Counted from the first letter of the stretch, positions 1 to 6,325 are shown. The stretch is 10,937 nt of DNA from Pseudomonadota bacterium (GCA_021850555.1 JAJZLX010000009.1:1-10937), one strand, 5' to 3'. A program made the numbers and translations. The notes: generated by a model from the letters alone, not told the origin.

Positions 1-2
1 AC

Positions 3-512
3 GACATGGTGGTTTCAGGGGTCAACGACGGTGCCAACCTGGGGGATGACGTGCTTTACTCAGGTACCGTGGCGGCGGCGATCGAAGGACGGTTTCTGGG
101 GCTGCCGACGATCGCGGTGTCGCTGTGCACCACTGCGGAAGGGGAAGGACACTTCGACACCGCGGCACGAGTGGCGCGCTCGCTGGTGAGCGAGCTCCTG
201 CGCCGGCCGCTCGATCCCTCGCTGATCCTCAACGTCAATGTCCCGGACGTCCCATTCGAGTCGCTGCGGGGCTTTCGCGGCACGCGCCTGGGCTACCGCC
301 ACCGCTCCGAGCCCATCGTGCCGGCCCGCGATCCCCGCGGCCGGCCCGTCTACTGGGTCGGGCCCGCCGGCCCGCAGCAGGATGCCGGACCCGGCACGGA
401 CTTCGAGGCGATCGCGCACGGGTACGTGTCGGTGACGCCGCTGCAGATCGATCTGACGCGCCACTCGGCCCTGAGCCCTTTGCAGCACTGGCTGGAAGGG
501 ATCGATGGCTGA
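3..512 (+). CDS. surE: 5'-nucleotidase SurE, C-terminal part (5' end outside window)
   Basis: SurE is a metal-dependent phosphatase acting on nucleoside 5'/3'-monophosphates and short polyphosphate in the cytoplasm. The reading frame is open from the first full codon (base 3) to TGA at 510-512, giving 169 residues. The segment [19 protein letters not shown] near the N-terminal edge is the highly conserved SurE Asn/Gly-rich loop, and NVNVPD near residue 77 is another family signature. SurE is usually about 250 residues, so roughly 80 residues, including the N-terminal metal-binding aspartate pair, lie upstream of the window; the ATG at base 6 is internal. The stop overlaps the start of the next gene (ATGGCTGA, 505-512), so the two are probably translationally coupled, as in the surE-pcm operons of other gammaproteobacteria. 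Confidence 0.96.
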   Translation, partial: DMVVSGVNDGANLGDDVLYSGTVAAAIEGRFLGLPTIAVSLCTTAEGEGHFDTAARVARSLVSELLRRPLDPSLILNVNVPDVPFESLRGFRGTRLGYRHRSEPIVPARDPRGRPVYWVGPAGPQQDAGPGTDFEAIAHGYVSVTPLQIDLTRHSALSPLQHWLEGIDG

Positions 513-1167
513 CCTGCGGTTCAACGGAATCGGAATGACCTCGGCGCGCACGCGCGACCGGCTGGTGCAGCGCCTGCGTGAGCAGGGCATCTCGAGTCTC
601 ACCGTGCTCGACCGCATCCGCAACGTGCCGCGCCATATCTTTGTCGACGAGGCGCTCGGCAGCCGCGCCTACGAGGATACGGCGCTGCCGATAGGCTTCG
701 GCCAGACCATCTCCCAGCCTTACATCGTCGCACGCATGAGCGAGGCGCTGCTCGAGGGCGGACCACTCGAGAGCGTGCTCGAGGTGGGCACGGGCTGCGG
801 TTACCAGACGGCCGTGCTGGCACCGCTCGTCGGGCGGATCTACACGATCGAGCGCATCGGCGCGCTGCTCGAGCGCGCCAGGGAGCGTTTGAAAGAGCTC
901 GGCATCCGCAATGCCAAGTTCCAACATGGGGACGGCACCGCCGGTTGGAAGAGTCAGGCTCCATTTGGCGGCATCCTGGTGGCCGCCGCGCCCCTGGCAC
1001 TGCCGGAAGCGCTGCTCAAGCAGCTCGATGTGGGGGGGCGGATGGTGGTGCCGGTGGGCCCGGAAGGGCAGCAGGAGCTGATGCGATTCACCCGCCGCGA
1101 GCACGGCATCGAGCGAGAGTTCCTGGGCCGCGTGGCATTCGTGCCACTGCTCGGGGGTAAGGGGTGA
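505..1167 (+). CDS. pcm: Protein-L-isoaspartate O-methyltransferase
   Basis: Pcm transfers a methyl group from S-adenosylmethionine to L-isoaspartyl residues in aged proteins, starting their repair in the cytoplasm. The 220-residue product carries GQTISQPY (residues 66-73, Ser70 in the family's conserved substrate-side motif) and [11 protein letters not shown] (91-101), the AdoMet-binding glycine loop; HGDGTAGW, about 50 residues further on, is also typical. ATG 505 is preceded by GGAAGGG at 495-501, a good ribosome site, and overlaps the surE stop by 8 nt. An in-frame ATG at 535 (residue 11), preceded by GGAATCGG, would give 210 residues and matches where the E. coli protein (208 aa) begins, so the real start could be either. 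In many gammaproteobacteria nlpD and rpoS follow; they do not follow here. Confidence 0.96.
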   Translation: MADLRFNGIGMTSARTRDRLVQRLREQGISSLTVLDRIRNVPRHIFVDEALGSRAYEDTALPIGFGQTISQPYIVARMSEALLEGGPLESVLEVGTGCGYQTAVLAPLVGRIYTIERIGALLERARERLKELGIRNAKFQHGDGTAGWKSQAPFGGILVAAAPLALPEALLKQLDVGGRMVVPVGPEGQQELMRFTRREHGIEREFLGRVAFVPLLGGKG

Positions 1168-1341
1168 GCGGGACTGCGCATCCATGAACGGGGCCGATAA
1201 ATCGCGCGAGATAAGCGATATAAGAACTTGAATGAGAAACAGTTAGTGCCGGTATTGTGAAGCTCGAACACTGAGATCTCCGCGACGGCGGTTTTGGCGT
1301 CAAAAGCTCCGTGCACAGCTTACGTGGTATGTCACAAACGC
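1168..1341. promoter_or_regulatory. Non-coding AT-rich upstream region
   Basis: No protein gene is supported here. Compared with the flanking coding DNA the stretch from about 1190 is clearly richer in A and T. It contains GATAA at 1196-1200 and 1210-1214, GATAT at 1217-1221, and a small palindrome TCGCGCGA (1202-1209). A weak promoter-like pair TTGAAT (1228-1233) and TATTGT (1253-1258) has a 19-bp spacer, longer than optimal. The first copy of an ATGTCACA repeat lies at 1329-1336. I read it as the control region for whatever is transcribed beyond 1376, but nothing here is decisive. Confidence 0.4.
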
Positions 1342-1376
1342 TTGCAATCTGACATGTCACACGCTTAACATAGTAT
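1342..1376 (+). promoter_or_regulatory. Candidate sigma70 promoter with overlapping palindrome
   Basis: TTGCAA (1342-1347) and TAACAT (1366-1371) are separated by 18 bp and read towards the putative RNA; an alternative pair is CTGACA (1349-1354) with TAGTAT (1371-1376), 16 bp apart. A perfect 10-bp palindrome TGACATGTCA (1350-1359) sits in the spacer, and ATGTCACA occurs twice (1329-1336 and 1354-1361), 25 bp apart. A bound dimer in this position would be expected to block or reposition RNA polymerase. No protein start with a good ribosome site follows closely, which suggests a transcript that is not a normal mRNA. Confidence 0.45.
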
Positions 1377-1378
1377 TC

Positions 1379-1558
1379 GTCTGCCCCCGGCGACAGGTGG
1401 TGCCGCCGGGAGGGACTTGAAGAGGGCACAGGGAGGAGGGGACGTTGAGATAAAAGCAATGATTCGCGACGACAAGAAAAGCAAAAGAGTGCCATCGCTG
1501 TGACACGAGCGCGGCGTGGGTCGTAAGAAGTCGAAACCCCTCCCCCTGTGCTTTCTTT
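1379..1558 (+). ncRNA. Candidate structured small RNA (about 180 nt), unassigned family
   Basis: Downstream of the promoter candidate the + strand can fold into a hairpin with a perfect 7-bp stem, CCCGGCG (1386-1392) with CGCCGGG (1404-1410). It can also form a long helix: bases 1420-1433 and 1435-1441 pair with 1537-1557, about 21 bp with one bulged A (1434) and two G-U pairs. The 3' arm runs into TTTCTTTAT, like the U-tract of an intrinsic terminator. The enclosed 95 nt is A-rich and includes ACGAC (1469-1473)/GTCGT (1520-1524). Five GGA triplets lie between 1409 and 1442, some in ACAGGGA-like context, which recalls CsrA/RsmE sites but proves nothing. A 14-codon ORF (ATG 1459, stop TGA 1501-1503) lies inside. 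It does not match 6S RNA, RNase P, tmRNA or SRP RNA motifs that I know. The pairing is seen; its expression is inferred. Confidence 0.4.
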
Positions 1559-1621
1559 ATCGTGCGCCGACGCGCCGGGTTTTACGGGATTCGCAGAGCG
1601 AGCCCCGTGTGTGTTAATGGA

Positions 1622-1652
1622 GTTGACCGGGTTGACCGGTGCGGCGCACCGG
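1622..1652. terminator. Inverted repeat and 9-bp tandem repeat downstream of the DUF498 gene
   Basis: CCGGTGC (1636-1642) and GCACCGG (1646-1652) form a perfect 7-bp stem with a 3-nt loop, 25 bp past the stop of the minus-strand gene at 1677. It may act as its terminator, although no T-tract follows on that strand. Immediately overlapping is a perfect tandem repeat of GTTGACCGG (1622-1630 and 1631-1639). The rest of 1559-1676 shows nothing recognisable. Confidence 0.35.
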
Positions 1653-1676
1653 GAACGATTCCGGCGGCCTCTCGGG

Positions 1677-2048
1677 CTACTCGAAAAACAACGCCGCGGC
1701 GACCCGACGGTCTTCCTGCACGAGAATATTGTACGTCCGGCACGCTGCGCCGAGGTTCATCACCTCCAGGCCCACGCCGCGCTCGGTGAGCAGCGAGCGG
1801 ATCGCCGCCGGCGCGAAGCGTTGCTGCGGCCCTGTGCCGAGCAGCACGATTTGCGGCTCGAGCGCGAGGAGCGCCGCAAGATGCGCCGGCTCGAGCGCCT
1901 CGAAGCACCTCGGCTCCCAGTCCGTGATCAGCCTGTCGGCGGTGACGATGCAGCTGGTGTGTACGCGGCTTTCCCCGATGCGCAGCTCCGAGCGCGAATA
2001 GGCGCGCACGAGGTTGACGCCGGAATTGCTTTCCAAAGTGAATTGCAT
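1677..2048 (-). CDS. Mth938-like (DUF498/DUF598) domain protein
   Basis: A 123-residue cytoplasmic protein of the Mth938 family, related to mitochondrial NDUFAF3; the biochemical role of the bacterial members is not established. Family features are the single compact domain of about 120 residues, LLGTG at residues 69-73 and GVGLEVMN followed by CRTYNIL (91-109), then RRVAAALF near the C-terminus. No signal peptide or membrane segment is visible. The ATG at 2046-2048 is divergent from the RpfE-type gene, with only 11 bp (to TTG 2060) or 41 bp (to GTG 2090) between starts, so promoters must overlap or lie inside coding DNA. A homologue beside rpf-type or recJ genes is common in proteobacteria but gives no direct clue to function. 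Confidence 0.85.
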   Translation of the reverse strand: MQFTLESNSGVNLVRAYSRSELRIGESRVHTSCIVTADRLITDWEPRCFEALEPAHLAALLALEPQIVLLGTGPQQRFAPAAIRSLLTERGVGLEVMNLGAACRTYNILVQEDRRVAAALFFE

Positions 2049-2089
2049 GTGCGTGGAACTTGACCCGGTCGTCCCCTACGATACCGCTG

Positions 2090-3121
2090 GTGCGAGAGCT
2101 CGTCATCGTCATTGCGGATCTGCATCTGTCCTCGGACCTCGAGTCCGTGGCGCCCGGCGTGCCGCGGGGCGCGGACCCCGGGTCCTGGCCGGCGATCGAG
2201 CACGTCGCCCGCTTCGCCCGCCCGGCGCCCCTGATCGGCGGCTGGCGCGACTGGGTGGCCCGCTGGCTCGATCTGACGGAATACGCCGACCGTCCCGCCG
2301 CGAGCGTCGCGGCGGCGAGCGCGGAGGGCTTTGCCGGACCGGCCTGCTGGCTCGCCACACCGCTGCACTTGATCGAGGGGCTCACACGTTTGCACGTGGA
2401 CTGGGGCAGTCTGTTGCGTCTGGCGGGCGAGGAGCGCGAGCGGCTGGCCGCTGATTTCAAGGAGACCTTCCACGGCTCGGGGTTCGGCCTCACGGGTCTG
2501 GAGTCGGGTGAGTTTCTGCTCAGCGCCCCGCCCCTCGCCCGGGTACGCACCGTCGAGCCGGCGCGCGTGCTGCAGGTGCCGATGGCCGATGCGCTACCGA
2601 GCGGAGAGGGGGCGGCGGCGCTGCGCCGGCTCGGCGCCGAGATCGAGATGTGGCTGCACGCGCATCCCCTCAACCGCGAGCGGGCGCACCGAGGCGAGCG
2701 GCCCGTGTCGACGCTGTGGATCTGGGGCGGTGGCGAGCCGCCGGCCATGGGCACGGCATCCCGCCCCGCGCCGGTTACCGTCTTCGCTTGCGAGGCTTAC
2801 GTGCGTGGCCTTTGCCGGCTCGCCGGGCTCGAAATCCGCCCTGTGGCGCAGATGTCGGCGCTGAGTGAGGCTGGGACGCCGGGTACGCTCTGCGTACTGG
2901 AGCTTGCCGAGGTGCTGCAGAGGCAGGGCGGGAGCAGCCTTCCCGAGGCTCTGGCCGAGATCGACCGCCGCGTGATCGCCCCGGCGCTCGCCGCGCTGCA
3001 CCAGAGGAGGATCGACAGGCTGGTGCTGCTGGCCAATGATCGACAATGGACACTGCGCTTCGCCGACCGCCTGAGGATCTGGCGGCGCAGGCGGGCGGGT
3101 CTGGAGGCATTGCAGGCGTGA
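2090..3121 (+). CDS. RpfE-type protein, cofactor-independent phosphoglycerate mutase-like
   Basis: The 343-residue product matches the family annotated as regulatory protein RpfE / phosphoglycerate mutase-like, distantly related to the alkaline-phosphatase superfamily; catalytic activity is unproven. The clearest signatures are AHPLNRER (190s) followed by STLWIWGGG (residues 208-216), which are strongly conserved in this family. No signal peptide or membrane helix is seen. I chose GTG 2090; TTG 2060 would add ten residues but leaves only 11 bp to the divergent gene. Neither has a convincing ribosome site, and TACGAT at 2077-2082 just before GTG could be a -10 box of a leaderless or near-leaderless transcript. 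Its TGA overlaps the recJ ATG (TGATG, 3119-3123). Pairing with recJ is widespread, and in Xanthomonas rpfE lies next to recJ in the rpf cluster. Confidence 0.8.
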   Translation: MRELVIVIADLHLSSDLESVAPGVPRGADPGSWPAIEHVARFARPAPLIGGWRDWVARWLDLTEYADRPAASVAAASAEGFAGPACWLATPLHLIEGLTRLHVDWGSLLRLAGEERERLAADFKETFHGSGFGLTGLESGEFLLSAPPLARVRTVEPARVLQVPMADALPSGEGAAALRRLGAEIEMWLHAHPLNRERAHRGERPVSTLWIWGGGEPPAMGTASRPAPVTVFACEAYVRGLCRLAGLEIRPVAQMSALSEAGTPGTLCVLELAEVLQRQGGSSLPEALAEIDRRVIAPALAALHQRRIDRLVLLANDRQWTLRFADRLRIWRRRRAGLEALQA

Positions 3122-4830
3122 TGCTCAGGGTCGTGCGCCGGGAGGCGGGTGGGGATGCGGATCTCGGCGCGGGACTGCATCCGGTGCTGCGCAGAGTGTA
3201 TCTGGGCCGGGGCGTGCGCTCGTCGGCCGACCTCGACACCTCCCTCGGGCGGCTCGCGCCGGTGGGGACGCTCGAGGGCGTCGACGCCGCGGTCGAGTTG
3301 CTGCTGGCGCACCGCCTCGATGGCCGCATCCTCGTGGTCGGGGATTTCGATGCCGACGGCGCCACCAGCACCGCGCTGATGATGCGAGCCCTTGGGGCGT
3401 GGGGATTCCCCGTCGACTTCCTCGTTCCCAACCGGTTCCAGTTCGGCTACGGCCTCACCCCCGAGATCGTGCGGCTCGCCGCGAGCCGAGCCCCCACGCT
3501 CATCGTGACAGTGGACAACGGCATCTCGAGCGCAGCCGGGGTGGCCGAGGCGCGCACGCTCGGCATGGACGTGCTGATCACCGATCATCATCTGCCCGGA
3601 GCCGTGCTGCCCCACGCGCAGGTCATCGTCAATCCCAACCTGCCGGGCAGCGGGTTTTCGAGCCGCTCGCTCGCCGGGGTGGGAGTGGCGTTTTACGTCC
3701 TGGCGGCATTGAAACGGCGCCTGGACGAGTCGGGGCTCTCCCCGCCCGCAGCCCCGGGCGTCGCGGAGTACCTGGATCTGGTCGCGCTCGGCACCGTGGC
3801 CGACCTGGTGCCGCTCGATGCCAACAATCGCGTGCTCGTCTCGCAGGGCCTGAAGCGCATCCGCGCGGGCCGCTGTGCGCCCGGGATCCGCGCCCTGCTG
3901 AGCCTGGCGGACCGGAGGCTCGAGAGCGTCACCAGCGCGGATCTGGCATTCGCGGTCGCTCCGCGGCTGAATGCGGCCGGGCGTCTGGATGATATGACGA
4001 TCGGCATTCAATGTCTGCTCGCGGACAGCCAGGCGCCGGCGCTGGCCGCGCGCCTCGATGAGCTCAACCGCGAGCGGCGGGCCATCGAGGCGAAGATGCA
4101 GCTCACGGCGCTCGCGGCGGTGCGCGTGCTGCGCGATCCGGATCCCCGGGCCACCCGGCGCAGCGCAGTGTGTTTGTTCGATGAAAGTTGGCACCAGGGG
4201 GTGGTGGGCCTGGTGGCGAGTCGCATCAAGGAGCGTCTGCGCCGCCCGGTCGTCGCGTTCGCGCTCGCCGCCGACGGACGTCTGCGCGGCTCGGCGCGCT
4301 CGGTGCCCGGGGTTCATATCCGCGATGTGCTGGCCGGACTCGATGCTCGCCATCCGCAGCTGATCGACCGGTTCGGCGGGCACGCCATGGCTGCCGGTCT
4401 CACTTTGGAGCGCTCGAGACTGGATGTGTTCGCGGGACTCTTCGATGAAGCGGTGGCCGTTGCATCCAATGCCTGTACGCTTGCCGACGCCGTGGAAACT
4501 GACGGTGAGCTCGACGTCGAAGAGATTGCCCTGGAGACTGCGCACGCGCTGCGCGCCGGAGGACCGTGGGGTCAGGCGTTTCCCGAGCCGTGTTTTGATG
4601 GCGTATTCACCATACGCAGTGCTCGCGTGGTCGGCGAGCGGCATCTCAAGATGTGGGTGGAGGCCGCCCCGGGCCGTACGTTCGATGCGATCGCGTTCAG
4701 TTTCATCGAGGACGACGCCTCATTCACGCTCCCTCAAGGCCCACGTCGGCTCGTCTACCGCCTGGACGTGAACGAGTACCAGGGCGAGCGCCGGCTGCAG
4801 TTGCTGGTGGATCACGTCCTGCCGGCATAG
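3121..4830 (+). CDS. recJ: Single-stranded-DNA-specific 5'-3' exonuclease RecJ
   Basis: RecJ degrades single-stranded DNA from the 5' end and works in RecFOR recombination, mismatch repair and base-excision repair. From ATG 3121 the product is 569 residues, close to E. coli RecJ (577). The DHH-phosphoesterase motifs appear in order: DFDADG (75-80), VDNGI (131-135), TDHH (154-157), NPNLPG (171-176) and GTVADLVPL (224-232). WHQGVVGLVASRI (357-369), SARSVPGVHI and the DHHA1 motif FGGHAMAAG (418-426) follow, and the C-terminal OB-type region is intact. An upstream in-frame ATG at 3046 would add 25 residues but lies inside the preceding gene; the TGATG overlap favours 3121 and translational coupling. 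All metal ligands expected from family knowledge seem present. Confidence 0.97.
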   Translation: MLRVVRREAGGDADLGAGLHPVLRRVYLGRGVRSSADLDTSLGRLAPVGTLEGVDAAVELLLAHRLDGRILVVGDFDADGATSTALMMRALGAWGFPVDFLVPNRFQFGYGLTPEIVRLAASRAPTLIVTVDNGISSAAGVAEARTLGMDVLITDHHLPGAVLPHAQVIVNPNLPGSGFSSRSLAGVGVAFYVLAALKRRLDESGLSPPAAPGVAEYLDLVALGTVADLVPLDANNRVLVSQGLKRIRAGRCAPGIRALLSLADRRLESVTSADLAFAVAPRLNAAGRLDDMTIGIQCLLADSQAPALAARLDELNRERRAIEAKMQLTALAAVRVLRDPDPRATRRSAVCLFDESWHQGVVGLVASRIKERLRRPVVAFALAADGRLRGSARSVPGVHIRDVLAGLDARHPQLIDRFGGHAMAAGLTLERSRLDVFAGLFDEAVAVASNACTLADAVETDGELDVEEIALETAHALRAGGPWGQAFPEPCFDGVFTIRSARVVGERHLKMWVEAAPGRTFDAIAFSFIEDDASFTLPQGPRRLVYRLDVNEYQGERRLQLLVDHVLPA

Positions 4831-4863
4831 CCCTGCGCTCAGACAGATTGCAGTGTCCTCGGG

Positions 4864-4884
4864 CGCGCCGATGCCATCGGCGCG
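4864..4884. terminator. Inverted repeat after recJ
   Basis: CGCGCCGATG (4864-4873) and CATCGGCGCG (4875-4884) are perfect complements around one base; with a realistic loop the stem is about 8 bp of mostly GC pairs. It lies 33 bp past the recJ stop in a 148-bp convergent gap (4831-4978). No T-tract follows, so termination here is a guess. Confidence 0.4.
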
Positions 4885-4933
4885 GCGCCTCGGCAATCCA
4901 GCGCCACGAGCCTGTTTGCTCGAGGATGCATCG

Positions 4934-4962
4934 GGCGGGCGTGCGCAAGGTGCACGCCCGCC
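4934..4962. terminator. Strong GC-rich hairpin between convergent genes
   Basis: GGCGGGCGTGC (4934-4944) pairs perfectly with GCACGCCCGCC (4952-4962) across a 7-nt loop, an 11-bp stem. It sits 17 bp beyond the stop of the minus-strand UrcA gene and so probably terminates that transcript, and could serve recJ from the other side. No T-run flanks it on either strand. Confidence 0.5.
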
Positions 4963-4978
4963 GCGCAGAGCGTGTGAT

Positions 4979-5335
4979 TCAGCTCCGGCCCTTGCGCAGC
5001 GCTTCCATCGAGGAGAGCGGGGGATCGTCGATCCGGCGCACGGCGTCGTCCACGGCTTTCCGCCGGCAGTTGCGCACGAGGTGCTCCTCTGCCATGGCGG
5101 TGAGGTCTCCGTAGAGGTAGGGCGGGCAGACGGTCTTCGCGGCCCGCACGATGCGCTCGTAGAGCGCCTCGACGCCTCGCTCGCTGGCGAGGGACGCCCG
5201 GGAGTACGTGATCGCCCGGGAAGGCGCTCGATCCGCGGCGGATGCGGCTGCAACCGCTGCCAGGGCAAACACCGTGGTGGAAACCATCAGGCGAGCCCGG
5301 CGTCCGGCGCGCCCGCTGCTATTTCTGTTTCGCAT
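4979..5335 (-). CDS. UrcA family exported protein
   Basis: A 118-residue small protein. Residues 1-16 are rich in Arg, residues 17-33 form a hydrophobic Ala/Val/Leu stretch ending ASA, a typical Sec signal peptide, so the mature protein of about 85 residues should be periplasmic or secreted. The mature part follows the UrcA pattern: a Tyr-containing strand, then ALYERIVRAAKTVC (57-70), a second Cys at 90 and AVDDAVRRIDDPPLSSM near the end. Cys70 and Cys90 probably form a disulfide, as inferred for the family; function is unknown. An in-frame ATG at 5350 overlaps GAGGAA, which is well placed as ribosome site for ATG 5335, so I chose 5335. It is divergent from a LuxR-type gene (200 bp between starts), which makes that regulator the obvious candidate controller. 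Confidence 0.82.
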   Translation of the reverse strand: MRNRNSSGRAGRRARLMVSTTVFALAAVAAASAADRAPSRAITYSRASLASERGVEALYERIVRAAKTVCPPYLYGDLTAMAEEHLVRNCRRKAVDDAVRRIDDPPLSSMEALRKGRS

Positions 5336-5535
5336 GTCGTTATTCCTCATGGGTATGTGAGGGTCTTTGTTGGCCGTCCGGATTCCGCTGGCGTCTCGCG
5401 AGACGGCGAAGGCAACATCGTGCGGCCGCGAATTCTGCTCAGCGAGTCCGCCCGATGCTAGGATGCAGATGCTTCCTGCGCCGTACACAAGCGAGAATCC
5501 GCGGCGCCGGTAAAGCCTGACGCCCCGGCGCAACG
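5336..5535. promoter_or_regulatory. Divergent urcA/luxR control region with 14-bp palindrome
   Basis: This 200-bp space separates two divergent starts. It contains the perfect palindrome CGTCTCGCGAGACG (5392-5405), 57 bp from the UrcA start and 130 bp from the regulator start, a good candidate operator. On the + strand TAGGAT (5459-5464) could be a -10 box, without a good -35. GATGCAGATGCTTCC (5462-5476) recurs in nearly the same form upstream of the next gene (6428-6442). Promoter assignments are weak; the palindrome is directly visible. Confidence 0.5.
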
Positions 5536-6321
5536 ATGGATCGAAGACAACAGGATTTCATTCACCGTCTGTGGGATGCATTGGCGGATTTCGACGCCGC
5601 GCGTTCCGACTCGGCGCTGCTGCATCTGATGCAGCAGCTGTGCGTGCTGGCGGCAGGGTGCAACGTCATATGGTTCGGCGGCGTGCGCCTGGACGGCTCG
5701 CTGCCCGGGGATCCTCTCAAAGGGTGGCGCGTGCGCAGCGTGCGATTCCTGTGCCCATCGCAGACACTGGAGCGTACCGCGGCCGCGCAGATGAAACTTC
5801 TGGAAGTGGGTCCGGTGGACGTCAGCACCATCCGCAATGTCGAGGGCGCCGGCGTTTTCCGCGCCCACCGCCTGCGGGACCTGATCGACGAGGACTGGTT
5901 CGCGTCCGAGTATTACGAGCTGTATTACAAGGCTCGCGGGCACGCGGATGCGGTCTGGGTCGCCTTCCCGGTGAACGAGGACGCCGAGTCGTGGTTCGGC
6001 GTGTTTCGTGGACCCGAGGTCGAGCCCTTCAGCGCCTCGGACCGGGATGTCATCGCCTATGCGCTGCGCGGAATCAAATGGTTCCACCGCCAGGTCATGC
6101 TCTCGTACGGGTCGCTGATCGCGGCGCACGCCTTGACCGAGGCCGAGCGCAAGGTGCTGCAGAGTCTGTTGTCGGGGCTTTCGGAAAAGGAGATCGGCAA
6201 GACGATCGGCCGCAGCTATCACACGGTCCATGAATGCGTGACGTCCATTTTCCGCAAGTTCGGCGTCAACAATCGCGCGGCGCTGATGGCGCTGTGGCTG
6301 GGGAAGCTACCCCCTAATTAG
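5536..6321 (+). CDS. LuxR-type transcriptional regulator with GAF-like N-terminal region
   Basis: A 261-residue cytoplasmic DNA-binding protein. Residues 200-255 form a LuxR/GerE helix-turn-helix: LTEAERKVLQSLLSGLSEKEIG, recognition helix around SYHTVHECVTSIFRKFGV, then NNRAALMALWL. Residues 1-190 look like a GAF-type sensing domain (WFASEYYELYYK at 121-132, then AVWVAFPV, then WFGVFRG); the pattern occurs in many one-component LuxR regulators. There is no receiver-domain aspartate motif, and the autoinducer-binding signature of acyl-homoserine-lactone receptors is not evident, so the ligand is unknown. Start ATG 5536 has no strong ribosome site. It is only distantly similar to the two regulators downstream. 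It may regulate the divergent UrcA gene. The stop codon lies within a 16-bp palindrome. Confidence 0.87.
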   Translation: MDRRQQDFIHRLWDALADFDAARSDSALLHLMQQLCVLAAGCNVIWFGGVRLDGSLPGDPLKGWRVRSVRFLCPSQTLERTAAAQMKLLEVGPVDVSTIRNVEGAGVFRAHRLRDLIDEDWFASEYYELYYKARGHADAVWVAFPVNEDAESWFGVFRGPEVEPFSASDRDVIAYALRGIKWFHRQVMLSYGSLIAAHALTEAERKVLQSLLSGLSEKEIGKTIGRSYHTVHECVTSIFRKFGVNNRAALMALWLGKLPPN

Positions 6322-6325
6322 GGGG
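6310..6325. repeat. 16-bp perfect palindrome across the stop codon
   Basis: CCCCCTAATTAGGGGG is a perfect palindrome that includes the TAG stop (6319-6321). The RNA could form a 5-bp stem with a TAATTA loop, so it might act as a transcript end or a stabilising 3' hairpin; as DNA it could be a protein-binding site. There is no T-tract behind it. Confidence 0.5.

Noticed and set aside
1088..1495. 135-codon minus-strand frame across the pcm end and the non-coding region
   Set aside because: Overlaps pcm, no known motif, and runs through the promoter and hairpin of the candidate RNA; no good ribosome site.
1379..1558. 6S RNA identity for the structured locus
   Set aside because: The size fits, but 6S RNA has its closing stem at the very ends and a characteristic central bubble; here a separate 5' hairpin comes first and no conserved 6S sequence is seen.
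1548..2063. 171-codon + strand frame opposite the DUF498 gene
   Set aside because: Low-complexity Arg/Ala/Glu-rich product; the minus strand carries the recognisable family motifs.
3046..3120. Earlier ATG for recJ
   Set aside because: Adds 25 Gly/Ala-rich residues with no match to RecJ and overlaps the upstream gene by 75 bp; the TGATG junction gives a natural start.
2797..4644. 615-codon open frame on the minus strand opposite recJ
   Set aside because: It lies over a clearly recognised recJ; long antisense frames are common in GC-rich genes, and its composition (His/Arg/Gln-rich) matches no family.
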